Assembly (NCBI RefSeq): GCF_001460635.1
Contig: NZ_LN907858.1
Span: 1,054,001-1,118,000 of the forward strand
DNA length: 64,000 nt
Direction: 5' to 3'
Origin: Helicobacter typhlonius
GTDB taxonomy: Bacteria; Campylobacterota; Campylobacteria; Campylobacterales; Helicobacteraceae
Positions 43,187 through 52,504 of the stretch are shown piece after piece. The translations under genes and the position numbers were made by a program. The notes under the pieces were generated by a model, which was given only the letters and a program-made list of their open reading frames with translations, had not been told where the DNA came from and did no database searches. Each line of letters begins with the position of its first letter. The stretch's first letter is position 1.

Positions 43187-46065
43187 TTTTTCTCCCTTGT
43201 CTTATGATTTCGCGCAGGATTTTTGGCTAAATCTTGCTTGTTTTTAAGCATTTCATCACGTTCTAAATCTTTTGCAAGATATTTGCCCGTATAACTTCCG
43301 CTCTTAGTGTAATTACTACTTATATGCGCCACCGAGCCACAATCAACAACTTTTCCGCCACCAGCCCCACCCTCGGGTCCCATATCGATAATATAATCAG
43401 CATTCTTAATCATATCCAAATTATGTTCAATAACAATCACAGAATTGCCTAAATCCACCAAATGATGAAGCACTTTTATCAGTCTATCCACATCAGCAAA
43501 ATGTAGCCCAGTGGTAGGCTCATCAAGCACATAGAGTGTCTTACCTGTATCCTTGCGACTTAATTCCTTAGCGAGCTTAATCCTCTGTGCTTCGCCCCCG
43601 CTAAGTGTGAGGGCATTTTGCCCTAAATTGATATAGCCTAACCCTACATCTTGGAGTGTTCGCAGTTTTTGAGCGATTTTTGGCACTTTTGCAAAAAACT
43701 CCAATGCATAATCCACGCTCATACCCAGCACATCAGCTATATTCTTACCCTTGTAGGTAATTTCAAGCGTTTGGGGATTATATTTCGCGCCCTTACACGC
43801 ATCGCATTTCACCATTATGTCGGGCAAAAAGTGCATTTCAATCTTTATCTCTCCCTCGCCTTGACATTTTTCACATCGTCCGCCCTTGACATTAAAGCTA
43901 AAGCGTCCCACGCTATAGCCTCGCACCTTAGATTCTTTAGAATCTGCAAAAAGTGTGCGTATATCGTCCATAACTCCCGTATAAGTCGCGGGATTACTAC
44001 GAGGAGTGCGCCCGATAGGACTTTGGTCTAAATAAATTACCTTATCCAAATGCTCTAGCCCTGCAATCTCCACGCCATCGCATTTTTGCACCTTTCGTGC
44101 ATTATTAAGAAGCTCTTGGGCTACGGGTAGCAAAGTCTGCAAAATAAGTGAGCTTTTACCGCTACCACTCACGCCCGTTACACATACAAATTGAGAAAGC
44201 GGGATAGACACACTAAGATGAGTAATATTATGAATATTTACATTAGAAATTTTAAGCCACTGCGATATTTTGCGCTTATGCGGATAGAAAATAATTTTCG
44301 TACCTTTCACATACTCCGCAGTGAATGTGTTTGTATCCAAAAGCTCCGCTATATTTCCGCTAAACACGACTTCCCCGCCGCGCAATCCCGCCTCTGGTCC
44401 AATATCCACGATATAATCCGCGTTTAGAATCGTCTCCTTATCGTGCTCAACAATAATCACGCTATTACCCTTTTCCTGCAAACTACGCAATGTCTTAATG
44501 AGGCGCAAAGTATCACGCTCGTGAAGCCCTATGCTTGGCTCATCAAGCACATACATTACCCCTGTAAGCCCACTACCAATTTGACTAGCAATGCGTATGC
44601 GTTGAGATTCTCCCCCGCTAATGCTCCTCGCATCGCGCCCCAAAGTGAGATAGCCAAGCCCCACATCATAGAGAAAAAATAATCTCTCGCGGATTTCTTT
44701 CAAAATTGGCTCGGCAATAAAGCGATTTTGCTCGTTAAAATAGGAAAACGCACTCGTATCATTAAAAAATTCATAAACCTGCTGTATGGGCATATCAATA
44801 ACTTCCCCTATGCCAAGCCCAGCAACCTTAACACTTAAAGATTCTAGCTTCAAGCGGTGTCCATTACAAGTAGGACATACCTTTTCAGTCGTATAATCCC
44901 CCAAATCCTTATCATCTTTTAGCATATCATAAGCAATTTGCAAAATACCTTTCCAAGGACGTTTTAGCTTACTTGACCTCCATTGAATCTCTACTTCTTG
45001 CTCATTACCATAGAGCAGACTGCTCTGCTGTGATTTACTTAACTCCTCAAAGCTAAGATTTGGGTCAATCTTTGCGCTACGACAAAACGCATAAAAAAGC
45101 TCCGCGTAATAATTGCGATTGAATCCAAAGATAATTTTGATACCGCCCTTATTTAGCGGTTGGGATTTATCAAGGATTTTTTTCAAATCAATGGCATACT
45201 TCGCCCCAAGCCCCAAACAATCCTCACACGCACCCTTTGGTGAGTTAAATGAGAATCCAAGCGGCTCTAGCTCCTCAAAACTCACCTTACACTTAAAACA
45301 CGCGAAATGTTCGGAATAATGCAAAAACTTTTTTTCGTCATTATGAATAATCTCTACTTCAATTTCGCCATAAGATTCCTTAAGTGCTTTTTCTACTCCT
45401 TGCGCGATACGCGTGTGGTTTTCCGCTATATTCACTACCCTATCAATCACAATTTTAATGCTATGCTTTTTATTTTTAGCAAGTTCAATCTCTTCATCAA
45501 GTCGCACCATTACGCCATCAATCATCGCTCGCACATAGCCCTTTTGGCGCAAGGATTCTATTTTGTCATTAAAACTCCCCTTTTTTTCCTTGACAATAGG
45601 CGCAAGGAATATCATCTTTGCGCCATCGGGGAGATTGAGAATCTGCTCGATAATATCTGTCGCACTCATTTGGGAAATTTTCTCGCCACATATATGGCAA
45701 TGCTGAATACCCACACGCGCGTAAAGCAGACGCAAATAATCATAAATTTCTGTAATCGTGCCAACCGTTGAACGTGGATTCTTACTTGTTGTCTTTTGGT
45801 CAATAGCAATCGCGGGAGTGAGTCCCTCGATTTTATCCACATCAGGCTTACCGACTTTATCTAAAAACTGCCGAGCATAACTTGAGAGAGATTCTATATA
45901 TCGGCGTTGCCCCTCTGCATAGAGTGTGTCAAAGGCAAGAGTGGATTTACCCGAACCCGACAAACCTGTAAAAACAACGAGCTGATTTTTAGGAATACTA
46001 AGATTGATGTTTTTTAGATTATTCTCACGCGCACCGCTAATATGAATATGATTATAATCCTTCAA
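43183..46065 (-). CDS. uvrA: Excinuclease ABC subunit A
   Basis: 960 aa, dimeric ABC ATPase that finds bulky DNA lesions and loads UvrB. First Walker A GLSGSGKSTLAFDTLYAEGQ, signature ISGGESQRIRIASQIGS, second Walker A GVSGSGKSSLILQTL, and second signature LSGGEAQRIKLAKELSRK. Zinc ribbons are visible as CHICGEK, CFKC/CEDC and CEKCQGEGEI with CDACKG. The normal length and all motifs suggest it is functional. At 43930-43945 the coding sequence holds AGATTCT-TT-AGAATCT. Confidence 0.97.
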   Translation of the reverse strand: MKDYNHIHISGARENNLKNINLSIPKNQLVVFTGLSGSGKSTLAFDTLYAEGQRRYIESLSSYARQFLDKVGKPDVDKIEGLTPAIAIDQKTTSKNPRSTVGTITEIYDYLRLLYARVGIQHCHICGEKISQMSATDIIEQILNLPDGAKMIFLAPIVKEKKGSFNDKIESLRQKGYVRAMIDGVMVRLDEEIELAKNKKHSIKIVIDRVVNIAENHTRIAQGVEKALKESYGEIEVEIIHNDEKKFLHYSEHFACFKCKVSFEELEPLGFSFNSPKGACEDCLGLGAKYAIDLKKILDKSQPLNKGGIKIIFGFNRNYYAELFYAFCRSAKIDPNLSFEELSKSQQSSLLYGNEQEVEIQWRSSKLKRPWKGILQIAYDMLKDDKDLGDYTTEKVCPTCNGHRLKLESLSVKVAGLGIGEVIDMPIQQVYEFFNDTSAFSYFNEQNRFIAEPILKEIRERLFFLYDVGLGYLTLGRDARSISGGESQRIRIASQIGSGLTGVMYVLDEPSIGLHERDTLRLIKTLRSLQEKGNSVIIVEHDKETILNADYIVDIGPEAGLRGGEVVFSGNIAELLDTNTFTAEYVKGTKIIFYPHKRKISQWLKISNVNIHNITHLSVSIPLSQFVCVTGVSGSGKSSLILQTLLPVAQELLNNARKVQKCDGVEIAGLEHLDKVIYLDQSPIGRTPRSNPATYTGVMDDIRTLFADSKESKVRGYSVGRFSFNVKGGRCEKCQGEGEIKIEMHFLPDIMVKCDACKGAKYNPQTLEITYKGKNIADVLGMSVDYALEFFAKVPKIAQKLRTLQDVGLGYINLGQNALTLSGGEAQRIKLAKELSRKDTGKTLYVLDEPTTGLHFADVDRLIKVLHHLVDLGNSVIVIEHNLDMIKNADYIIDMGPEGGAGGGKVVDCGSVAHISSNYTKSGSYTGKYLAKDLERDEMLKNKQDLAKNPARNHKTREKK

Positions 46066-46084
46066 TATCTATCCTTAAAGTGAA

Positions 46085-46471
46085 TTAAAGGTGTATTATA
46101 TCGTGCTTAATATGCTTTTGTGCTAATAGTGAGCTAATAGATTTTATAAAATCTCCTTGAAAATTTTTATTTTTGATATTATCCCCTGCAATGTTGCTTT
46201 TATCAATTTCGCAATTTTGAATCTTGACGTTTTGAATGCTATCATTTTGCATATTTTTAGAATCTACATTGTGATAAGATTCACAATCCCTGCCCCACTC
46301 AAGCAAAATAGACAAGGTGCAGTTATTGCTATATTCCTTTGGTGTGGGGACAAGCTGTAAGCTAAAATCAAAATCAGCAAATAGAGGGGAGCTTAGAATT
46401 CTCTGTGTGGCGAATGCACTAGAAGAATTCTCAAAGATGATGTAAGTCTGAAAAGGCATAGAATCTAGCAC
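46085..46471 (-). CDS. DUF3343-like protein with low-complexity tail
   Basis: 128 aa. The N-terminal 60 residues (YIIFENSSSAFATQRILSS, then SLQLVPTPKEYSNNCTLSIL) fit DUF3343, which is related to small putative Se/S-carrier proteins and has a conserved Cys at this place (NNC). Between about residues 65 and 110 is an Asn/Asp/Lys-rich stretch (NDSIQNVKIQNCEIDKSNIA) that is not part of the family and looks like an expanded linker, followed by a short helical end. It is upstream of uvrA on the same strand. The function is unknown. Confidence 0.7.
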   Translation of the reverse strand: MLDSMPFQTYIIFENSSSAFATQRILSSPLFADFDFSLQLVPTPKEYSNNCTLSILLEWGRDCESYHNVDSKNMQNDSIQNVKIQNCEIDKSNIAGDNIKNKNFQGDFIKSISSLLAQKHIKHDIIHL

Positions 46472-46499
46472 GGAGCTTTCACTCTACTTAAGATTCTAT

Positions 46500-48086
46500 T
46501 TAAATATTAAGCATTTTGACATTAATAGCTGCGGGGATTTGCTCAAGCTGCTTTAGCACCTCGCTAGAAACTTGTGAATCTACAAGTATCACTGCCATAG
46601 CCTCTTTATTTTGACGAGCAAGGTGGAAATCGGTAATATTGACTTGATTGTCTCCTAAAATACTTCCCACGGAACCAATCACACCGGGCACATCGGTATT
46701 TCTAAAGAAAATAATATTACCCTTTGGCTCAATATCAAATTGAAAATTATTAATCGAAGTCAAGCGCAAGTGCTTATCTTCAAACACCGTGCCACTTAAT
46801 GAAAGATTCTCATTTTGTGTGCTTAGGCTAATAGAAATGTGATTTTTGTAAGTATCACTTGCTTGCTTCTTTTGAACTTTCACATCAATACCGCGCTCTT
46901 TTGCCATAAAAGGCGCATTGACATAATTAATCTTGTCGCCTAAACTCGCCTTGAGCGCACCAACAAGCGCAAAAGTCTGCAATGAATCCGCATAGGAGCT
47001 AATCTCACCCTGTGCTTCTATGTGAATCGAAGTGATCACACCCTTATTTGCCTGTGCTGCTAAGAATCCTAGCTTTTGCATAAGCTCAAGATAAGGTTTT
47101 ACCATACTTGGGAGTTCGGATTCTTTTATAGGGAGATTGAGTGCATTTGGATAGCTTGAGCCTCGTGCCGCCTCAATAGCTGCCTCCGCAGCTTGAATAG
47201 CAATCTGCTCTTGAGATTCTAATGTATTTGCTCCAATATGTGGCGTTACATAAACATTTGGCAAATCAAGCAAAGGATTATCAATAGCTGGTTCTTTACC
47301 AAATACATCAAGCCCAGCCCATTTAATCTTGCCACTCTTTAGCGCATCATAAAGGTCTTTTTCGTTATACAAACCACCCCGCGCGCAGTTAATGAGTATC
47401 ACGCCGTCTTTCATTTTTGCGATTTGAGCCGCCTTTATCATATCTTTTGTTTCCGCATTTTTTGGTGTATGAATCGTAATAATATCGCAGGAGAGAATAT
47501 CATCAAAGTTTGTTGTGTAGGTAATACCCACATCGGTGGCTTTTGAAGGCAAAATATAAGGGTCATAAGCCAAAACCTCCATTTCAAAGGCTTTCGCACG
47601 CAGTCCCACGCGTGAGCCAATATTGCCAAAACCAATAATGCCTAGTTTCTTGCCTTTAAGCTCAATCCCATACCAATCTTCACGTTTCCATTTGCGCTCA
47701 TTTTTAAGCTGTGTATTTGCACCGGGAAAATTACGCACGGCGTTGATAAGATGAGCCATTGTGAGCTCCACTGCGGCGATAGTATTTGCAGTAGGCACAT
47801 TCATTACTACAATACCCTTGCGAGAACAACCCTCAATATCGACATTATCTACGCCCACACCTGCACGCACCACCGCGCGTATTTGCCCCGAAGATTCTAA
47901 AAATTTCTCACCCACATCAGTCGAGCTACGCGTAATTACCACATCAGCACTTGAAATTTTGCTAAGTAGTTCATCTTTTGGTATAGAGGCAAGATTCTCC
48001 ATCTCAACATCACTCTGTGTGCTAAGTAAATCAAGCCCTCTTTGATGGATATGGTCGCATACGATGACTTTATATTTCATATTCAC
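46500..48086 (-). CDS. serA: D-3-phosphoglycerate dehydrogenase
   Basis: 528 aa, long (type 1) form, first step of serine synthesis. NAD-binding LGIIGFGNIGSRVGLRAKAF, catalytic Arg in LINCARGGLYNEKDLYDALK, the Glu region GLDVFGKEPAIDNPLLDLPN and catalytic His in VYVTPHIGANTLESQEQIA. An intervening substrate-binding domain and a C-terminal ACT domain (VPGVIGSVGSILGDNQVNI) follow, so allosteric control by serine is likely. It is followed, on the left, by the DUF3343 gene. Confidence 0.97.
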   Translation of the reverse strand: MNMKYKVIVCDHIHQRGLDLLSTQSDVEMENLASIPKDELLSKISSADVVITRSSTDVGEKFLESSGQIRAVVRAGVGVDNVDIEGCSRKGIVVMNVPTANTIAAVELTMAHLINAVRNFPGANTQLKNERKWKREDWYGIELKGKKLGIIGFGNIGSRVGLRAKAFEMEVLAYDPYILPSKATDVGITYTTNFDDILSCDIITIHTPKNAETKDMIKAAQIAKMKDGVILINCARGGLYNEKDLYDALKSGKIKWAGLDVFGKEPAIDNPLLDLPNVYVTPHIGANTLESQEQIAIQAAEAAIEAARGSSYPNALNLPIKESELPSMVKPYLELMQKLGFLAAQANKGVITSIHIEAQGEISSYADSLQTFALVGALKASLGDKINYVNAPFMAKERGIDVKVQKKQASDTYKNHISISLSTQNENLSLSGTVFEDKHLRLTSINNFQFDIEPKGNIIFFRNTDVPGVIGSVGSILGDNQVNITDFHLARQNKEAMAVILVDSQVSSEVLKQLEQIPAAINVKMLNI

Positions 48087-48099
48087 TCCTTTTTGCAGT

Positions 48100-48564
48100 T
48101 TATTGCACGCTAAATTGCAGACGATAGTATTTCAAATCTGCTAAGAGCTTCTCATACATTGCTTCATCACTTACAAACACCATAAGTTTAAGCACATTGC
48201 CTGATTTGTAATAGGCAGATTCTATATTATTTTGCGCTAAAACCTGCTTCACACAAGCAAACTTATACTCATCAAGGTCATCGATGCTAATAGCCGAAGG
48301 TATCGTGCGCTTGGCATCAGGTGCGAGAAAATCAAAACGAATACTAAGTTCTGTCGCCGGGTAGGCATAAGGCAACTCGTCATTATCTGGGACAAAGCCT
48401 AGCCAATTCTCCTCTTTGTGTTCTATCTCGCCACCCACTTGAGGAAGCTCCATAGGCTTTGCTTCAAAAGCAGGTGCTACTGATATTTTATCAAGATACA
48501 AAACCCCATAAATAGCCGCACCTATAACAGCTACAAGCACCGCAACGAATACAAGCTTTTTCAC
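48100..48564 (-). CDS. Membrane-anchored hypothetical protein
   Basis: 154 aa. A single N-terminal membrane helix (LVFVAVLVAVIGAAIYGVLY, residues 4-23) is followed by a roughly 130-residue domain outside the cytoplasm or in it (topology not certain). No family is recognised. The gene is in the serA-X-rpsA order that H. pylori also has, which suggests it is conserved in the genus. It is 13 bases upstream of serA and 27 downstream of rpsA. Confidence 0.8.
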   Translation of the reverse strand: MKKLVFVAVLVAVIGAAIYGVLYLDKISVAPAFEAKPMELPQVGGEIEHKEENWLGFVPDNDELPYAYPATELSIRFDFLAPDAKRTIPSAISIDDLDEYKFACVKQVLAQNNIESAYYKSGNVLKLMVFVSDEAMYEKLLADLKYYRLQFSVQ

Positions 48565-48591
48565 TCCCTACACTCTCCTAAAGGCGATTTT

Positions 48592-50229
48592 TCAGCTTAT
48601 CGCCAAGAGTTTCTCATCAGAATTAAAAGTCTTTAATGCTTCTTTTTCTTTTTGTCTTTCTAGCCTTTTGATAGAAGCTCTCACTTTGTTATTTTCCTCA
48701 TCAATGTGAGCTATTGCGCAAGATATTTCATCTCCTAGCTTAATCTCCTCTTTTTCAAGCGGATAAATCTCTTCATTGCGAATGAGTGCTTCCATTTCAT
48801 CAATTTTCACAAAGATACCAAAGTCTTTTATGTCTATCACCACACCTTTTACCACATCATCGGCTTTATGTGTTTTACCAAATATTTTTGCTGGAGATTC
48901 TAAAAAGACTTTACGAGAAAGCGAAATTCGCTCATTCTCCTTATCAATCTTAATGATTTTCACCTCTATTTCATCACCCACTTGCAATCCATCTTTACAC
49001 TTTAGATTCTTATCCCAATACGCGTCCTCATTGTGTAACAGCCCATCTACTGCGCCAATCTTGATAAACGCACCAAAGTCTGTTAAAGTCGCTACCTTGC
49101 CCTTAAGCACATCGCCAACTTGATGTGCTTTGCTAAAAGCAATAAAAGGTTTATCAAGGAGTTTTTTAAGCGATACGCGCAACTTTCTCGTCTCTGTATT
49201 AATCTCTATAATCTCTACATCAATTTCCTGCCCTACGCTCAAGTAACTTGAAGGATGCTTGATATTTTTATCCCACGAGATTTCAGAAATATGCAAAAAG
49301 CCCTCAATATCATTCCCCAAATCCACAAATACCCCGTAAGGCTCTATATTACTTACACTTACTTTAATAGCATATCCCACTTCAAGCTCTTTTTCTATTT
49401 CTACCCACGGGTCGCCATTGAGTGCTTTCATAGAGAGTGTAAATCGTCTTTTTTTATCATCAAAGCCAAGCACCCTCACCATTACTTCATCACCTTCTTT
49501 GAAATTCTTTGAGGGATTGATTGGTCCTTTATGGCTAAGCTCCGTGTAATGCACTAGCCCCTCCACGCCACCTACATCGACAAAGATTCCAAAGGGTGCA
49601 ATTTTAGTAATCACACCCTTTTGCACCTCATCATTCTTTAGAATCTTCTCACATAATTCCTTGCGCTTTTCATCATCAAGCTCAAAAAATCTTTTGCGCG
49701 ATACAATGATTGAATTACTCTCCTTATCAACCTTAATAATGGCTACCTTGTATGTTTTGCCTTTTGCCTTATCGTCCTCGCGAATTGCAGAGTCTCTGCG
49801 TGGCATAAATACATCTATGCCATCATACTCCATCACAAAACCACCCTTATTTTTACCAATTATCTTTGCTTCGATGATCTTATCTTGATAACCATCTGCG
49901 AGTTCCGCTATTTTCTCAACAATCCTCTTCATTTTCTGCGCTTTTATATATGAAGCACTCGGTCCCTGCCTTGATTGAGATACAAATACTTCAATCCTAT
50001 CGCCTTTTTTAAACAACAACTCACCATTTTTAGTAATTTCAGAAATTCTAAGCCTTGCCTCGCGTTTTGCGTGTGGGATTGCTACCATTGCGTATTCATC
50101 ATTTATCTCTACAATCTCGCCCGTCTGTATCGCACCTTCATCTGCCCCTTTTTCACTCGCTGCATATAAAGTAGCAAAATCCTCTTCATCGATAAAAGAA
50201 TTATCGTTGTCCAAATTCACTAACATCAA
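48592..50229 (-). CDS. rpsA: 30S ribosomal protein S1
   Basis: 545 aa. S1 binds mRNA and brings it to the 30S subunit. Repeated S1 RNA-binding domains (about six) are visible with their shared pattern, for example GVITKIAPFGIFVDVGGVEG, VSVSNIEPYGVFVDLGNDIE, KVATLTDFGAFIKIGAVDGL and VVIDIKDFGIFVKIDEMEAL. The acidic N-terminal region that contacts the ribosome is shorter. The gene precedes the serA pair on the same strand. Confidence 0.97.
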   Translation of the reverse strand: MMLVNLDNDNSFIDEEDFATLYAASEKGADEGAIQTGEIVEINDEYAMVAIPHAKREARLRISEITKNGELLFKKGDRIEVFVSQSRQGPSASYIKAQKMKRIVEKIAELADGYQDKIIEAKIIGKNKGGFVMEYDGIDVFMPRRDSAIREDDKAKGKTYKVAIIKVDKESNSIIVSRKRFFELDDEKRKELCEKILKNDEVQKGVITKIAPFGIFVDVGGVEGLVHYTELSHKGPINPSKNFKEGDEVMVRVLGFDDKKRRFTLSMKALNGDPWVEIEKELEVGYAIKVSVSNIEPYGVFVDLGNDIEGFLHISEISWDKNIKHPSSYLSVGQEIDVEIIEINTETRKLRVSLKKLLDKPFIAFSKAHQVGDVLKGKVATLTDFGAFIKIGAVDGLLHNEDAYWDKNLKCKDGLQVGDEIEVKIIKIDKENERISLSRKVFLESPAKIFGKTHKADDVVKGVVIDIKDFGIFVKIDEMEALIRNEEIYPLEKEEIKLGDEISCAIAHIDEENNKVRASIKRLERQKEKEALKTFNSDEKLLAIS

Positions 50230-50320
50230 AACCCTTTGCTATGGAAATTAAAATCTTGCAGATTCTACCAAAGCAAAACCTTGCTATACCTTAAGAATAT
50301 CCGCACGCTCAAAAAATCAC

Positions 50321-51145
50321 CTAAAACTGCTCAATTTTCTCCCTCACGCCCTCAATGATCCAATCCGGTGTAGAAGCCCCTGCGGTAATGCCGCATAGCT
50401 TTTTACCTTTAAACCACTGCTCTTGCAGCTCGTTTTTATCCTCTACCAAATAGCTATTTTCGCAATAATTTTGAGCAATTTTAAGCAACTGCTTTGTGTT
50501 TGAAGAGTTTTTGCCACCCACTATTATCATTATATCTACTTCTTTGCTGAGTTCAAGCACCGCACTTTGATTCTCAAAAGTCGCATTACAAATCGTATTA
50601 AACACACGCGCTTCATTTGTTTGAGAGATAATAAAGGCTGCTATCTCACCAAACTGCTTTATCTGCTTGGTTGTTTGCGATACAAGGGCTACTTTTTTCT
50701 GTAATTTGCACTGCGCTATTTCATCAACACTTGCCACAATCTCCACATTCTCGCCATAACTCGCCACACCTTTGACTTCTGGGTGATTCCTATCGCCAAA
50801 AACAATGATTTGATAACCCTCTTGGGACATCTTCTTTACAATTTTTTGGGGCTTTGTTACAAAGGGGCAAGTCGCGTCAATCACATTATTACCGCGTTCT
50901 TTTAAAATCTCTAAATCCCCCTTAGTAATGCCATGTGTGCGCACGATTACATTATCACACTCTTGCACTTCCTCTAGATTCTCTCCCAAAGTTACACCAA
51001 AATCCCTTTTTAATCTATCAATTTCTTTTGCATTATGTATAAGCGGACCAAAGGTAATAGCATTACGATTATCCTCGGCGATTTGAATTGCCCTCTTCAC
51101 GCCAAAGCAAAAGCCATATTTTTGAGCGAGTTTTACTTGCATCAT
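50321..51145 (-). CDS. ispH: 4-hydroxy-3-methylbut-2-enyl diphosphate reductase
   Basis: 274 aa, last enzyme of the MEP isoprenoid pathway, an iron-sulfur protein. The three cluster Cys are in YGFCFGVKRAIQIAED, VIDATCPFVTKPQ and TICNATFENQ; HPEVKGVASYG and GGKNSSNTKQLLKIA are typical. It follows aroA by six bases. With the polyprenyl synthase earlier in the window it supplies isoprenoids. Confidence 0.96.
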   Translation of the reverse strand: MMQVKLAQKYGFCFGVKRAIQIAEDNRNAITFGPLIHNAKEIDRLKRDFGVTLGENLEEVQECDNVIVRTHGITKGDLEILKERGNNVIDATCPFVTKPQKIVKKMSQEGYQIIVFGDRNHPEVKGVASYGENVEIVASVDEIAQCKLQKKVALVSQTTKQIKQFGEIAAFIISQTNEARVFNTICNATFENQSAVLELSKEVDIMIIVGGKNSSNTKQLLKIAQNYCENSYLVEDKNELQEQWFKGKKLCGITAGASTPDWIIEGVREKIEQF

Positions 51146-51151
51146 AAATCC

Positions 51152-52456
51152 TTACTCATTGATATTTTCTATATGTGTAATTGAGGAAAGATAATCAAGA
51201 AATTGTGGAAAAGACACATCAATACACGCGCTATCGCTTATCTCACCTCCGCACACAAGCATTGCTATGGCAAAGCTCATCGCAATACGATGATCGCCAA
51301 AAGAATCTACCCGCGCCCTCTTAAGTTCGCCACCACACACACTAAATCCGTCTTCAAATTCCTCGCATTTTATCCCCATAGCGCGTAGATTCGTAATTGT
51401 AGCGTGGATTCTATCACTTTCTTTTACGCGCAACTCTTTCGCATTAGCCACCCTTGAAGTGCCACTCGCCACTGCAAATGCAATACTAAGGGCTGGAATC
51501 TCATCTATAAGCCACGCTATCTCGCTCTCCACATTGATAGCCCGAAGGCTCTTGCCACACACCTCAATATCCCCCACTTCCTCATAAAGTGAGTGGTGAA
51601 GCTCGTATTTTACCTCCGCACCCATAGCTTCTAAAATCTTAAAAGCTTGTATGCGTGTTTTATTTAAAAGCACATTTTTAAGCTTAACCTTTGATTGTAG
51701 CACACACGCTGCCACCGCAAAATAAAATGCGCTCGAAGGGTCTGCGGGCACACACAAATCAAAGGATTCTAATTTTTTACGCCCCTGCCCCTTAAATTCC
51801 AATTCATACGCACCATTTTCTTGCTCTTTTGTGCTCATTTCCACGCCCATACCCTGAAGTATATTTTCTGTATGATTGCGACTTAAAAATGGCTCATAGA
51901 ATCTCGAAGTTCCCTCTGCCTGAAGCCCTGCTAATATCATTGCACTTTTGACTTGTGCGGAGGCAATCTTGCTTGTGTAATTAAAGCTCTTTATCTCCCC
52001 GCCTGTAATGCTTAAAGGCGCATAGGCATTGTTCTCTCTCCCTATAATATGCGCTCCTATACTATTTAATGGCTCAATAATGCGTTTCATCGGGCGTTCA
52101 TTCAAGTATTCATCGCCACTTAGGACAAAATGCCCCTTAACCCCACTCAAAAATCCTGAAAAAAGGCGCATTCCCGTCCCCGCATTCCCACAATCAAGCA
52201 CCTTGTGAGGCTCTTTTATCTGCTTTGGTGGCGTGAGGATTAAAACATTTTCTTTTTGCTCCACGCCAAGCCCCAATTCACGCGCAATATGCAGGGTATG
52301 CAGAGTATCCTCACCCATAAGGTAATTTTCCACTCTACAAGAGGCACTTGCCAAAAGCGCAAAAATCACGCTACGATGCGAAATAGATTTATCGGTGGCA
52401 ATCCCGCTAAACTCGCGCTCAAAGCCCTTTGTCGCTGTAATTTTTGTAATACGCAT
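51152..52456 (-). CDS. aroA: EPSP synthase (3-phosphoshikimate 1-carboxyvinyltransferase)
   Basis: 434 aa, shikimate pathway. Signatures: IATDKSISHRSVIFALL at the N-terminus, LDCGNAGTGMRLFSGFLSG, YLNERPMKRIIEPLNSIGA and the C-terminal RVKESDRIHATITNLRAMG with GDHRIAMSFAIAML. It is the class I-type layout of two inverse alpha-beta domains. It is followed by ispH and lies 48 bases from flgS. Confidence 0.97.
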   Translation of the reverse strand: MRITKITATKGFEREFSGIATDKSISHRSVIFALLASASCRVENYLMGEDTLHTLHIARELGLGVEQKENVLILTPPKQIKEPHKVLDCGNAGTGMRLFSGFLSGVKGHFVLSGDEYLNERPMKRIIEPLNSIGAHIIGRENNAYAPLSITGGEIKSFNYTSKIASAQVKSAMILAGLQAEGTSRFYEPFLSRNHTENILQGMGVEMSTKEQENGAYELEFKGQGRKKLESFDLCVPADPSSAFYFAVAACVLQSKVKLKNVLLNKTRIQAFKILEAMGAEVKYELHHSLYEEVGDIEVCGKSLRAINVESEIAWLIDEIPALSIAFAVASGTSRVANAKELRVKESDRIHATITNLRAMGIKCEEFEDGFSVCGGELKRARVDSFGDHRIAMSFAIAMLVCGGEISDSACIDVSFPQFLDYLSSITHIENINE

Positions 52457-52504
52457 TCTACTTTCCTTAAGCCAAATTAAACGCGCATTATAACAGCAAG
52501 ATTC

